64,000 bases of DNA from Syngnathus acus (lineage: Eukaryota > Chordata > Actinopteri > Syngnathiformes > Syngnathidae). The notes beneath the pieces were generated by a model. It saw only the letters and a program-made list of their open reading frames with translations, searched no databases and had not been told where the DNA came from. This document shows positions 12,301-22,494 of this stretch, piece by piece (position 1 is the first letter of the stretch; each line of letters starts with the position of its first letter). The stretch covers positions 6,645,693 through 6,709,692 of the forward strand of contig NC_051088.1 in NCBI RefSeq assembly GCF_901709675.1. Reading direction: 5' to 3'. Made by a program: the position numbers and the translations under genes.

Positions 12301-15104
12301 CTTTCTGACGAGAACAATCGGTGATGCATAGGGGCTCTGCCAGAGGCGTAGCCAGGAATTTTTCCAGTAGGGGCGCACGCCCACAGGAAAAAAAATCGAA
12401 CATCACCCACGCCGTTCGCTGATCGCTAAAACAACATCCGGGTCCGGGAGGCAAACGGTGAATGGATAACATCGCGCACATAGAATAACGCAAGCACATT
12501 CGCGCAAGACCGAAAGAAAAAAACGGCATGAAAATGAAGAATCGAAAAAGCTCGATTTTTTTCAACCGGGGCGCAGGGAGTCCTAACCGGGGCGCCGCCC
12601 CGGCTCGCCCCGGCTTGGCTACGCCTCTGGGCTCTGCGACTCCTCAATAATACCTGCAGCCAAAAGATCCTGCAGATGCCGTTTCAAATCATCAAAATCT
12701 GCAAGTGAAACTCTCCTTGTTCGTTCTTTGAAGGGTACATGGTCTTCGAGTTCTATGCGATGGCTAACTCCAGGGACGCTACCAACATCCAAATCATGTC
12801 TTGAAAAGGCACTGGGGACCTCTCTATTTACTCTTGCTTTGATGTGCTCCTTTAGTTGTGGGGAAATTGGGGTATCGCTGAAATCAAGGCTGAGAATTTG
12901 AGCTGCCGGAGAAATCTTTTCATCATGTGATAACCGTGAACATGCCTGGAATTGGGGAGGGTCTGACTGTCTATTCTGGTCCAAGTGCAACACAGGAACA
13001 GCCCAATCAATGGGTGAACACTCAGCAATGACTGCCTTGGGATATAGAGTGATCTCCCGTTGGGACATATTTTTGACAGTAATTTTAAATCTGTTGTGGG
13101 ATTCCGACTTCACATCTACTATTTGGTCATAAACAATTAGCTGCATTGTAAGGATCTTTCTTGTCTTGATATCAGTGGCTTGCATTTCTTTCAGTGGCCA
13201 AGCCATTTTGCCAGAAACGTATCTTATTACTGGCAAGGCATAGGTATTACCCTGGAACTTTTTCTTGCTGTGCAGCTGACTATTCAGGAACTGCCTCACC
13301 ACTCCTTAAATATTTGGCTTTGGTCAACCTCCTAACTGCCTCCTCAGGATTGATATTTGCCGATGGAATCCCGAGGTATTTGTAGCTGTTCTTCACATCT
13401 GCTATTAAGCCTTCTGGTAGTTCAATCCCTTCAGTTGTGATTATCTTCCCTTGATATCATTCGCCCACACATATCTAACCCAAATGACATTCCGATGTCG
13501 TTGCTGTATTTCCTTGTAATGTGAATCACATACATCTATATATATACTCATTCTCTCATCGGGATCCCTCACATGTACAAACAAACCATACTTGGGTATG
13601 GCTGCCATACAGGTTTCATTTGTCCCAACTCCATTTCTTTATTTTCTTATTTAAAGGCATGGGACGCTCGCCTGATGATGGAGTGCTCCTTGGCTGTGAA
13701 ATGTCCGGATATCAGCACTCACTTGGCTGGAACCAAGAAGGTCCAGCAGGTGCTTGCCCAGCCAGGTGTTCTGGAACGATTCTTTCCTGACCAGCCGCAA
13801 GTAGTGGAGCAAGTTAGGGCCACCTTTACTGGCCTCTACTCTCTGGACATGGTGAGAAACAACCTGATGCTTTGCAACATGGTGCACAGTGTTTTATTTC
13901 TCCAATTCCATATAAGCTGTTTTTTCACTCCACGTTATTGTGCTGCATCAAAAAACATGATTAAATCACTATCGCTCTGAAGAAATCGTCAAGCTGACTG
14001 TTTCATTCAAATTCCCAAACTACAGGTACACACTCAGTTCAATGATGCTATATGTGACTATGCTGAGATCTGAAGTGCTGTCTCAGATATTTATTGTTTC
14101 ACATAACGAGATAACATTGCCTGTTGAAACATCATCCAAAGGTGAGATGTCTACATGGCCTGGCACGTGTGTTTCTAATGATTATTTTTGCTGCTCTGTG
14201 AAAGGGTTTGTGCCATGCAACGTAATATATAAAACATTTTTACTAGGTTTTCATGTGATAATTGGAAAGCTTGTTTTTGTTGTTGTTTGTGTTTGTTTAA
14301 AGGGAGCAGAAGGGGACAAAGCGGTAGAAATGGCTTTGGCAGCACCGGATCGGTTTGTCCTGAAACCTCAGCGAGAGGGAGGAGGTACAGTCAAAAGGAA
14401 AAAATCATTCATTTCATCCTGCAAAACAGCTATCCATTTAACAGCTATCCATTTTCTACATTGTTTATCCTCTGCACATAGTACATGTAAAAAAAAAAAT
14501 AGATGGATGGATGGATGGATGGATGGATGGATGGATGGATGTACAGTCAAAACATAAAAAGTCATTCATTTCATCCTACAAAACAGGTATACATGGACGG
14601 ACGGACGGACGGATGGATGGAATAATCACAATTCTTTCCTTCAAGGAAACAATATTTACGGACAAGAGATCCGGGAGGTTCTTGGCAAAGTGAAGAGCAG
14701 TGCAGCGAGAATGGCCTATATACTGATGGATAAAATCCAGCCTGGGTCTTCACTGAACTACCTGCTGAGATTGGGCAGGCCCCTCAAAATTAGTAATTGT
14801 GTTAGTGAACTGGGCTTCTTTGGAACCTATGTCAGGTAAGCACAGTCACTATTTATTATGTCTATAATTGTATTGTTGGCACATTTGAATCCTTGTTTCA
14901 CATTGCTACTATCGGGCTAAGGAGTTTGAACAGACAACAAATGGTTCCTTATCTAATCCTCACATGCCGTTTTTGTGCAGGCATGGTAAAGACATGCTGA
15001 TGAATGATTGTGTGGGCTATCTTATGAGGACCAAGAGTACAGAATACTCCGACGGTGGTGTAGCTTCTGGAGCGGCAGTCCTGGACAGCGTGCTCCTCTT
15101 CTGA
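6326..15104 (+). CDS. gss: Glutathione synthetase, copy A (12 coding exons, intact)
   Basis: Encodes a 475-aa cytosolic ATP-grasp enzyme that joins gamma-glutamylcysteine and glycine to make glutathione, the second step of that pathway; the family works as a homodimer. Exons: 6326-6457, 6579-6724, 6943-7018, 7328-7464, 7683-7799, 7982-8062, 8209-8286, 8373-8442, 13657-13851, 14303-14384, 14646-14835, 14981-15104. All introns are GT-AG and the frame is open throughout. Length matches human GSS (474 aa). Visible motifs: GLNRSDYM with substrate Arg126, EIN metal/ATP residues (Glu144, Asn146), FRNGYMP (267-273), AGTKKVQQ, the glycine-rich ATP loop [10 protein letters not shown] (365-374), SELGFFG, RTK (451-453) and the C-terminal loop DGGVASG. 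Odd point: the two serines at human 149 and 151 are alanine. Intron 8 is swollen to 5.2 kb by nested retroelements. An ordinary teleost gss elsewhere in the genome cannot be excluded. Confidence 0.95.
8700..8879 (-). mobile_element. REL-endonuclease-type LINE remnant, C-terminal part
   Basis: On the minus strand the decayed sequence reads like [19 protein letters not shown] and STRSIE, typical of fish non-LTR elements with a C-terminal restriction-like endonuclease (NeSL/R2 type). The upstream part of the same element lies at 13146-13500, separated by later hAT and Gypsy sequence. Equivalent remnants occur in intron 8 of copies B and C, so this insertion is older than the triplication. Confidence 0.5.
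8880..9195 (+). mobile_element. hAT element fragment with transposase N-terminus
   Basis: Starts AGGGTGACCAGACATCCTCT, the usual start of a teleost hAT family, and contains at 9150 a start codon followed by [15 protein letters not shown] before it is broken off by Gypsy sequence. The right terminus is missing. Absent from intron 8 of copies B and C. Confidence 0.5.
10451..11998 (-). mobile_element. 5'-truncated L2-type LINE inside Gypsy
   Basis: On the minus strand, 11962-10874 encodes 362 aa of reverse transcriptase C-terminal half: [42 protein letters not shown], the catalytic block [10 protein letters not shown], then the thumb and tail. The 3' end carries a TCATCA-type repeat. The flanking Gypsy sequence is duplicated as AGGTTGAT (10446-10453) and AGGTTAAT (11999-12006), the target-site duplication. 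The open frame is continuous but lacks the endonuclease and first RT blocks, so it is dead on arrival. A second 3' fragment of the same family is at 17179-17464. Confidence 0.85.
10470..10721. mobile_element. SINE-like insertion inside the LINE 3' UTR
   Basis: Comparison with the LINE copy at 17,212 shows that this block interrupts GAACTTTATTATCCC. It is flanked by TTTAT on both sides (10465-10469, 10722-10726). It contains GGTGTGGTGAAATTTGTCTC, AGCAGTGAGCAGCAGCGGTG and CCGGGGTTTGAACCC, the last resembling a tRNA B box. A partial inverted copy is in the MITE at about 5900-5970. The family is a common teleost repeat I cannot name. Confidence 0.6.
12341..12629. mobile_element. hAT MITE, 289 bp, with perfect 8-bp target duplication
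   Basis: The termini CAGAGGCGTAGCCAGG and (inverted) CAGAGGCGTAGCCAAG differ at one base. The element is flanked by GGCTCTGC at 12333-12340 and again at 12630-12637. The 8-bp duplication and CAG-type ends are diagnostic of hAT. It is GC-rich at one side and has no coding capacity. It splits the Gypsy RT frame. Confidence 0.92.
13146..13500 (-). mobile_element. REL-endonuclease-type LINE remnant, upstream part
   Basis: Minus-strand decayed coding sequence includes [20 protein letters not shown], matching a fuller copy at 29,543-29,752 in unit B. The Gypsy element joins it exactly after KILTM, showing that the hAT/Gypsy block replaced about 300 bases of the older LINE. Confidence 0.5.
14503..14620. 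repeat. (TGGA)n and (CGGA)n microsatellite in gss-A intron 10
   Basis: A tetranucleotide array (14503-14540) plus a shorter GGAC/GGAT array near 14,595-14,620. The corresponding sites in B (31,049-31,070) and C (43,885-43,960) have different lengths and unit sequences. Confidence 0.9.
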
Positions 15105-16727
15105 GTACAATGGACTTGGCACAATTCTTTGCCATTAGTTAACGATGTGCTCTCTCTCGTAATGTTTCCCCGCTCTTCCAGTCTATATCTACCTAATTGA
15201 GGCTCTGGTGATGACTCACTCATTGCCATATTGTTCAATGCACATGGATACAAGATGCCACAACTGTTTTCAATGGATTGATCTTCTGTTTCCGACCGTG
15301 TCTGTCCTTGACCTTCCTGCCCCGTTGTTCTCCCAGGAATCCTTTCTGCCCCTGACAGTGAATTCTGCCTTAAGTCTGGTTCACACAGCAAGATTTAAAA
15401 CAAATTGGTGGACTTTCAAGCTCCGAGAGACCCCACACTTGATGAGAACCAATCACGGGTATAACAGTTTTGAATGTACCGTGTGTGGTGTGCAACCCTA
15501 GTGAGGATAAGCAGTTGACAGAGAATGGATAGATGAATTGACAGATTGTAAACTTGCCATTCGACACCTAAATTGTAAGTTAAATTGGCACGATAATGAA
15601 CATTTGTTCTACCATTGAATCAATTTTATTAAGTTTTGCATGACTTAAAATGAAAAAAAACTAATAATCGTTGCCTGTTTCCAATATTTGCTGCAACATC
15701 CAAGCATTTTTCAACATACAATAGGCTGAGTTGACATTCAGTTTTGACAATATTCATGTATAGTTGCTTTTTAAAAAAAAATTGTGATTTAAATGTGTCA
15801 AAACTAATTGTGTAAGAACTTTTAAATCTGAAACCATTGATTGAATAATGACACTTAGGAATGCTAGCCCTCCGACCTAAATCCAATCAAAATCTGTAGA
15901 GTTCCTAGAGGATTTTTGTGTAAAAATTTATGCAAGGGAAAAATGGAAACCCTAATGACATGAATACCTGGAATGTGTAAGGTGAAAAGAGGTGAATATG
16001 ATGAATGATGTGGAAGAAAATGAGAAATGTTAAGAGAATGGAGAGAATGAATGAATGAGAATGAGAGGTGACATTTGGCTCGAAATTTGGGAATTTCTCA
16101 AAAACCATAAATATTTGGAATAACAAAAACATATGAGCATAATAAGTGAATAAGTGAAAAGTAGAATGAGGTGAATCGGATGAATTATGTGGAAGTGGTT
16201 ACACGTCAAAAAAGTGGGCGGAATAAGTAGAATAATAAAGTACAGGAATCACATGTGTGAAGGCCTTCATAAATTCTACCTACAAGTTTTAACACTGACA
16301 GAAATAAATTCGACTTCAGCCAAGTCTTGGAATATATCACCATCTGCTGGTCTTTTTGTATCATTGCAGTGTTTTACAAAAGTTTTCAAATATTCCAGAA
16401 GTTGGTGCCTGCAAATTAAATGGACGTAAGCAAATTAGCCATTGGACTGACAATGGATGGACCAGTGTCGGAAGCCCTTTTCAATGACAAGGACAGATGA
16501 GGACGGGGGTGTGGCTAAGGCTAGCCTGTTCCCTTTTCACTTCACCTGTTCCACCTGCCCCTGTTTAAATTGTGCCTTTCACGTCAGCACCTTAAAAAAT
16601 ATTGACACATGCACTCCCTCGCAAGAGGTCCACCCCAAATAATACGTTTGCATTTACCTGTATATAATTGACAGCCATTAAAATGCAAAACAGTGTTTTC
16701 CATGAAAAATGGGGCGAAAAAAACCCA

Positions 16728-17090
16728 TCCATCCATCCATTTTCTGAACCGCTTAGTCCCCACGGGGGTCGCGGGAGTGCTGGAGCCTATCCCAGCCGTC
16801 ATCGGGCAGTAGGCGGGGGACACCCTGAACCGGTTGCCAGCCAATCGCAGGGCACACAGAGACAAACAACCATTTGCACTCGCACTCACACCTAGGGACA
16901 ATTTGGAGTCTTCAATCGGCCTACCAAGCATGTTTTTGGGATGTGGGAGGAAACCGGAGTGCCCGGAGAAAACCCACGCGGGCCCGGGGAGAACATGCAA
17001 ACTCCACACAGCGAGGGCCGGAGGTGGAATCGAACCCGCACCCTCCTATCTGTGAGGCGGACGTGCTACCCAGTGCCCCACCGAGCCGCC
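16728..17090 (-). mobile_element. tRNA-derived SINE, full length, 13-bp target duplication
   Basis: Same family as 1785-2135, in inverse orientation: (ATCC)n tail at the left, tRNA-like head at the right (B box as GGAATCGAACCC). Flanked by perfect direct repeats CGAAAAAAACCCA at 16715-16727 and 17091-17103, so it is a fairly recent insertion. Confidence 0.9.
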
Positions 17091-17178
17091 CGAAAAAAAC
17101 CCAAAACAAACAAAAAGAAATATTGAGAAACAAATAGGATTAGGAACAGATTAATCTGCATGCGCCCACTGTTCCACC

Positions 17179-17464
17179 TAAAATGATGATGATGATGATG
17201 ATGATGATGGTGATAGAACTTTATTATCCCACAGCGGGGAAATTTACATGTCACAGCAGCATACATGAGTGCAAGAATACAAGAGACAAGTGCCAAATGT
17301 AAAAATGGATAAATAACAGACAACAGACAAGGACAAAGACAAGTGCCACTAGTAGCGGTAGAGACGAAACACATGATCAGGTGCCACGCATGTTGTAGAG
17401 TCTGACAGCAGTGGGAATGAATGACCTGCAGAATCTCTCCTTCCTACACCGTGGGTGTAATAAA
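17179..17464 (-). mobile_element. L2-type LINE 3' fragment with (ATG)n tail
   Basis: Starts with nine ATG repeats, then GATAGAACTTTATTATCCCA, and runs into the last residues of the same RT seen at 11962-10874 (CATGTTGTAGAGTCTGACAG). 5'-truncated. It provides the uninterrupted 3' UTR that reveals the SINE insertion at 10470. Confidence 0.8.
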
Positions 17465-18000
17465 CACCATAAAGCTTGCTCTTGGGAAGTGTGCTCTTGT
17501 GAAGTGTGCACTGTCTTGACTGGCTCTGGTTGCTACAAGATTCATGATCAGTGTGTGAAACGAATACTGTATGTGTATCTTGCGGCACCCTTGTGTGACT
17601 GTTTATCAAGGTTGGAAATTGTTTCAAATGGGGTACACACAGACACAATCAGGAGAAATTTGAGCATTTTCTCTCTCTTATGGTCAAATACCGCAAAGGT
17701 TGTTCTGAAAGATTATCCTGAGAGATCATCCTGGGGTGATGTTTTGTATTTTTTATGCTGCCCAGTCAGCTTTGAACAATGTTCAGGCCCTTTAATTGTA
17801 CATCGAAAACCTGTTTGAAAATGGGCCAAGATAAGAATACGATAAAAATCGGTACATGTACTTCACTATGAACTGGGATTAAAGGTTGTTTACAAAAGTT
17901 ATCTTCAAGGCCTATTGAAAGGCAGGTGCCTTTTAGTTCACTTTAAAATGGACCGTTTTATGGGTGTCATACTTGACACAATGATTAAGCCATTGATCAG
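17465..18000. other. No gene recognised
   Basis: Open frames here are short and match no family I know. I see nothing conserved. Confidence 0.5.
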
Positions 18001-18005
18001 GATAC

Positions 18006-18686
18006 TGTCACGACTCGTCCCCGGTTGTTTTATGTGTAAATGTTACCAAAGTTTGTGTTCACTTCGCCCCTCCCTTCCTGTGTCTACTCACAATCAATGT
18101 ACTAATCACAGTCACCTGCCTCTTGTTACACTACCGTTCAAAGGTTTGAGGTCACAAAATTGTTTGGGTGACCCCAAACTTTTGAACGGTAGTGTAAATA
18201 TTATTATAATAAAATATTATGAATTAAATATTATAAATTATATTTTATATTTGTATAAGATTATATATAATCTATGAATATAAGTATACATATATATTAT
18301 AAGATTTTTTACACAGAAGATTATATATATAATCTATAAATAATTATCTAAATAAATATAATCACTACCGTTCAAAAGTTTGGGGTCACCCAAACAATTT
18401 TGTGACCCCAAACTTTTGAACGGTAGTGTACCTGTCATGTATTTAAGTCCTGTCTGCCCCTCACTCCCCTGTCGGATCGTTGATGTCTTCTTGTCTCACG
18501 TTTTTGTCGGTCAGTTCCGTTTCTGTTAGCCAGTCTGTCGGTCAGTCCAGTTGTTGGTTTGGTTAGGTCGTTATGTTAGTTTGTCCGCTGGCTGTTTCCC
18601 GTCATTCTCCATTCCAATTCCCTTTTCCCTCAATAAACCCTGGTCCAAGCTGCATTTGGTCGCCCTGCTCCATTCCGATCCTGACA
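18006..18686 (+). mobile_element. Solo LTR (LTR family 1) with a nested foldback MITE
   Basis: Begins TGTCACGACTCGTCCCCGG and ends GATCCTGACA (TG...CA), flanked by perfect 5-bp repeats GATAC at 18001-18005 and 18687-18691. An AATAAA signal lies at about 18,633. Without the nested 300-bp MITE (18129-18428) it is about 380 bp. The same family occurs at 42080-42317 (inverse) and, heavily deleted, at 62241-62309. The superfamily is not certain; a 5-bp duplication fits Gypsy or BEL. Confidence 0.85.
18129..18428. mobile_element. 300-bp foldback MITE (copy 1)
   Basis: Flanked by TA. Each end is a 66-bp hairpin: a 27-bp stem beginning CACTACCGTTCAAAAGTTTG, a 12-base loop, and the inverse stem. The right hairpin is the mirror image of the left. 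The 168-bp core is almost pure A+T. The left stem has two substitutions relative to the other copies (26989, 28073, 34815). TA target and CACTAC end suggest a Tc1/mariner-type element. Confidence 0.9.
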
Positions 18687-18691
18687 GATAC

Positions 18692-19111
18692 TGTATATTT
18701 CAGCCCACATAAGGAAAAAAAAAGTAATTCATAAATGCTCATTTTGTGCTTATTTTAGACCGCCTTATACCTGGCAATTATCAATATATAGTATATCTCT
18801 ATATCTCTATCCAGAGATGGACATTCCGTCTCAGGGACGGAACGGTTTGTCCCGGATGGACACCTATTTTGCGGACGGTGTTTTTTGAGGACTGACTAAG
18901 GACTAAGTAAGGATGGAAGTGGGTTTTCTTCTGCCCCTGTAATCGGCCCCAACCGGGTCAAGTACCGACTGACAGAAACATGCCCAGGCTGTCGTGCGTG
19001 TACACCAATACAGACCAAATATAGAATATCACGACGCACCACTTTTCTTGTTCGTGTTCACAGTATTTGTACGCAATGTGATTCAAGCAGACAAGAGGAG
19101 GAAAAAAAAAG
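18692..19111. other. No gene recognised
   Basis: Spacer with A-rich and (TATCTC) tracts and no coding signature. Confidence 0.5.
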
Positions 19112-19199
19112 GTTTACACATGGCCAGTCAGTCTGGTGACCAACAGTGGTTGTGTTGATAGCCAAGTTCTATCTTGTTGACTCCTCAATGGGTCTAAAC

Positions 19200-20151
19200 C
19201 AGGGGTCACCAACACGGTGCCCGCGGGCACCAGGTCGCCCATGAGGACCGCATGAGTCGCCCGCAGGACTGTTCTAAAATTAGCTCAAATGTTGCACATG
19301 TCAGTGAGCTGCATCTATTTATTTTACAGTCAAACTTCGGTTTTCGAACGTCCTGGTTCTCGAACAAATCGGAATTCGAACAAAAAATTCGAGATGTTTT
19401 TGCTTCGGTTGTCGAACAAAATTTGGAGGTCGAACCTCGCGAGATGAGCCGGGAGGACCCGAGAAAACCCGACCCCGCGGCCCGGATGCCGACTGACTCC
19501 GTTGTTATTGTATTTTCGTTACTTCGATGATTGTATTAACCCCTAATCATGCCTCCAAAGAAAGCAAGTGGGAGCAGTAAAGCCATCCTAAAACACAAAG
19601 ACGCTCTTAAAGCAATGTGACAGTGAGCGCCCGGCGCGCTGCGGTTGCGCGATGGGACCAAATTAAGCTCCCTGCTCACTGAGGTCCACTTAAATTTTGG
19701 AAAGTACATCAGGACTTTAAAAATATTTTCTAAATTTTAGCGACGGTTCTGTCACAATAATGCGACCAGCGCGGTGCAGTTGCACGGTCGGCGACGCGCT
19801 ACTGTTGCGCGTTCGGCAGTGCGCTGCAGTTGCGCGATCAGACAAAATTAAGCTCCCTGCGCACTTAGGTCCACTTAAATTTTGGAAAGTACATCAGGAC
19901 TTTAAAAATATTTTCTAAATTTCAGCGAAGGCTCTGTCACAATAATGCGGCCAGCGCGGTGCAGTTGCGCGGTGGGCGACGCGCTACGGTTGCGCATTCG
20001 GCGGTGCGCTGCAGTTGCGCGATCGGACAAATAAGCACAAATGAAAAAATGCTTTAAAAAGGCGGGTTTCTTTTTGTCTTGAAACGGATTAATTTTTTTT
20101 TCCATTATTTGCAATGGGAATAATAGATTCGGAATTCGACCGATCCACTTC
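19200..20151 (+). mobile_element. hAT end carrying a Tigger/pogo element (right side truncated)
   Basis: The left end, CAGGGGTCACCAACACGGTG, is a hAT terminus. At 19327, after TA, a Tigger-type terminus CAGTCAAACTTCGGTTTTCG begins. Inside it, at about 19,550, is a start resembling pogo-type transposases ([11 protein letters not shown]), soon stopped. A ~180-bp block (AATTAAGCTCCCTGC and following) is repeated twice. The outer right hAT end is missing, yet TCTAAAC occurs on both sides (19193-19199, 20152-20158). The flanks 19112-19199 and 20194-20280 are themselves a direct repeat. The same composite, inverted and complete, is at 23069-24066. Confidence 0.7.
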
Positions 20152-20400
20152 TCTAAACAATTCAATCCACTCACAAGATAAAGTTAAAAAAAAGTTTACA
20201 CATGGCCAGTCAGTCTGGTGACCAACAGTGGTTGTGTTGATAGCTAAGTGCTATCTTGTTAACTCCGAAACGGTTCTAAACAATTCAATCCATTCACAAG
20301 ATATTTTCAGTTGGTTAAGAAAGCTGGCTGTTTTGTGTCACTCTCAGTCCTGCCCTGCAGACTGCAAGACTTCGTTTTTATGCAGTCAATATTCGGGTTA

Positions 20401-22013
20401 CCGTATTTTTCGGACTAAAAGTTGCTCTGGAATATAGGTCGCATTAGCCATAAAATGCACAATAACGTGAAAAAAAACATATATAAGTCGCTCCGGAGTA
20501 TAAGTCGCATTTTGGGGGAAATTTATTCGACAAAATCCAACACCAAGAACAGACATGAACGGGCCTGACGTAACATTCAGAGTTATTCAAATAACTATTA
20601 CATAAATAACACGTTTATAAAACCATCTGTGTAACTCCAATTCATTAAATCCATCGATCGTCCTTTATGTCAACAATGCCGGCTGGGTGCGCACCGCTGA
20701 TGGCGGTTGCACTTCAAAATATTCCACAGGCCCATAGAACGATATATAAATTATATATCAAACAACTGTTATATAAGCAATAATATTATCAAACCATCTG
20801 TGTCACTCCAAATCATGTAATCCATCGATCGTCCTTTATGTCAACACTGCCGGCTGGGTGCGCGCCACTGACGGCGCTTGCACTTCAAAATATTCCACAG
20901 GCCCATATAACGATATATAAATTATATATCAAATAACTATTATATAAGCAATAATATTATCAAACCATCTGTGTCACTCCAAATCATTTAAGCCATCGAT
21001 CAAATTCCATGTCCTTTGTCAACAACGCCGCGCGTGCGCCCTGACGTCAGCCTCGTTGTTATTCCACAGATCTAGTATATAACTATATTGTAGTGTTAAC
21101 AAAGTACAAGACAAGACGTGGGTTTGGTAAACAGCTCTTTATTTAACAAAAGAAGAGTTCAACGAGCCAACAACTACTGAACTGTAACGATAAAAACATA
21201 TACAAGTTGCTACACGAAATAAAATATATCAAATAACTATAACAAAAATAGTTCACTGCCACACGGCCCCAAGCACCGGCGTCGACTTCCAGCCCTGTGG
21301 CGGCGTGGACTTCCATCCCCGGAGGTGGCACTTCCAGCCACGGAGGTGGAAGAGAGCTCCATAGAATAGGACCGGGCGTGCGTAAAAGCCATGTCCGAGC
21401 CCCATCCACCGTCCCCGGACAGCCACCCGGCCGAGCGCCGGCCCCCGACTTCCATCCACGGAGGTGAAAGAGAGCTCCGTAGAGTCGGACCGGGCGTGCG
21501 TAAAAGCCATGTCCGAGCCCCATCCACCGTCCCCGGACAGCCACCCGGCCGAGGGCCGGCCCCCGACTTCCATCCACGGAGGTGAAAGAGAGCTCCGTAG
21601 AGTAGCCATAATAGTTTTTCAAACCTTCTGTGTCACTCCAAATCATTAAATCCTTCAAACTCTTTGTCCTCCGTGTCACTTACAAACAAAGCCGCTAATG
21701 ATGCCGGTAGTACGTGGGGCCCTTCGTCATCGTCGTCATCCCGTGATCAATCTTTGTCCTTTTTGTAAACAACCGCCACGCCGCACCGCGCTGCGCCGCG
21801 CTGCGCCGCGCTGCGCCGCGCTGCTGACGTCACTTGAAATTCAAATGACAGTAATCCCTTGCTACATCGCGGTTCGTTTATCGCGGTTTCACTTTTTTTT
21901 TTTATTTTGAAAATTTGTGAAAATATTCACATATAAGTCGCTCCTCAGTATAAGTTGCCCCCCCCCCCCCCAAACTATGAAAGAAAACGCGACTTATAGT
22001 CCGAAAAATACCG
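20401..22013. mobile_element. TA-flanked DNA transposon, family 1 (complete, unit B upstream)
   Basis: Termini CCGTATTTTTCGGACTAAAA and the inverse ending TAGTCCGAAAAATACCG, with TA on both sides. It holds three ~180-bp modules and a duplicated GC-rich module (21,300-21,600) containing GACTTCCATCCACGGAGGTG. It ends about 85 bases before the conserved leader-exon block of gss copy B, so it forms the immediate upstream region of that gene. Confidence 0.85.
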
Positions 22014-22097
22014 TAATTAATTCCGGTTTCTGAAACATTTGGAATAACCTGTTTACCCGCCTAGGAGCGATAGTGCAAGCACATTCCCACCAACATT

Positions 22098-22165
22098 ATT
22101 GGCAGGTGTGGCTTCCACCCAGGCAAAGAGGAATCAAAGATCGAGGTCTGACATACTGATGAAAG
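22098..22165 (+). other. gss: Non-coding leader exon of gss copy B
   Basis: Conserved with 619-682; it ends GAAAG before GTAAGC. The usual acceptor before the ATG has changed from TATTACAG to TATAACCG, which lacks AG. A possible substitute acceptor TTCTTCCAG lies at 22379-22387 and would lengthen the leader by about 85 bases. The leader intron is only about 210-310 bp here. Confidence 0.5.
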
Positions 22166-22494
22166 GTAAGCAACTTTCTACGTAATTATCGACTTGAGCT
22201 TTTGGTTTGGTCATTAATTTTTCTAATGCAATGTATTTTCAAATTCTGATTTAATGAGATTATTATGAATGAGTATCTTATTTATTTTTCCTTTTTAACA
22301 AAATTGTTTTGACAGCGATAACATATTGGTTGTGAACATTTATGTGGGAGGTTGATAATTTAAGTCTGTTGACGTATGTTCTTCCAGGAGGTGATATCCC
22401 AAAGATCAAAAATAGGAGTGTGTTTGCATAACCCATGTGCGGCATATTTCCATTTGCTTTGACTGCGTATAACCGATCTTAACTATCAATTGCA

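Larger units (their letters stand above)
9196..13145 (-). mobile_element. Gypsy (Ty3-type) retrotransposon remnant with three nested insertions
   Basis: Read from right to left on the minus strand: the pre-RT region (13140-12640, ending IEESQSPEA), the RT core with [12 protein letters not shown] and [15 protein letters not shown] (12201-11999), the catalytic AFLDD motif (about 10,420), then [21 protein letters not shown], and the RNase H region with [13 protein letters not shown] (10373-9858) and [11 protein letters not shown] (9818-9500). Breaks: a hAT MITE at 12341-12629, an L2-type LINE at 10451-11998, a 1-base frameshift near 10,395, a stop near 9857 and a frameshift near 9320. No LTRs, gag or full integrase are seen. 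A degraded host retrotransposon, present only in unit A. Confidence 0.85.
1..16280 (+). repeat. Tandem duplication unit A (contains gss copy A)
   Basis: First of three paralogous units that each carry one gss gene. The leader-exon region (about 500-1350) and the stretch 3230-5170 match unit C (33,230-34,740 and 37,709-39,610) almost base for base. The gene body and 3' flank match both B and C. The first ~90 bases correspond to the 3' flank of a gss gene (compare 16,281-16,370 and 32,565-32,655), so the left window edge lies just after another unit. Unit-specific insertions (SINE 1785, MITE 5171, Gypsy cluster 8880-13145) make its introns long. Boundaries are judged by eye. Confidence 0.85.
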
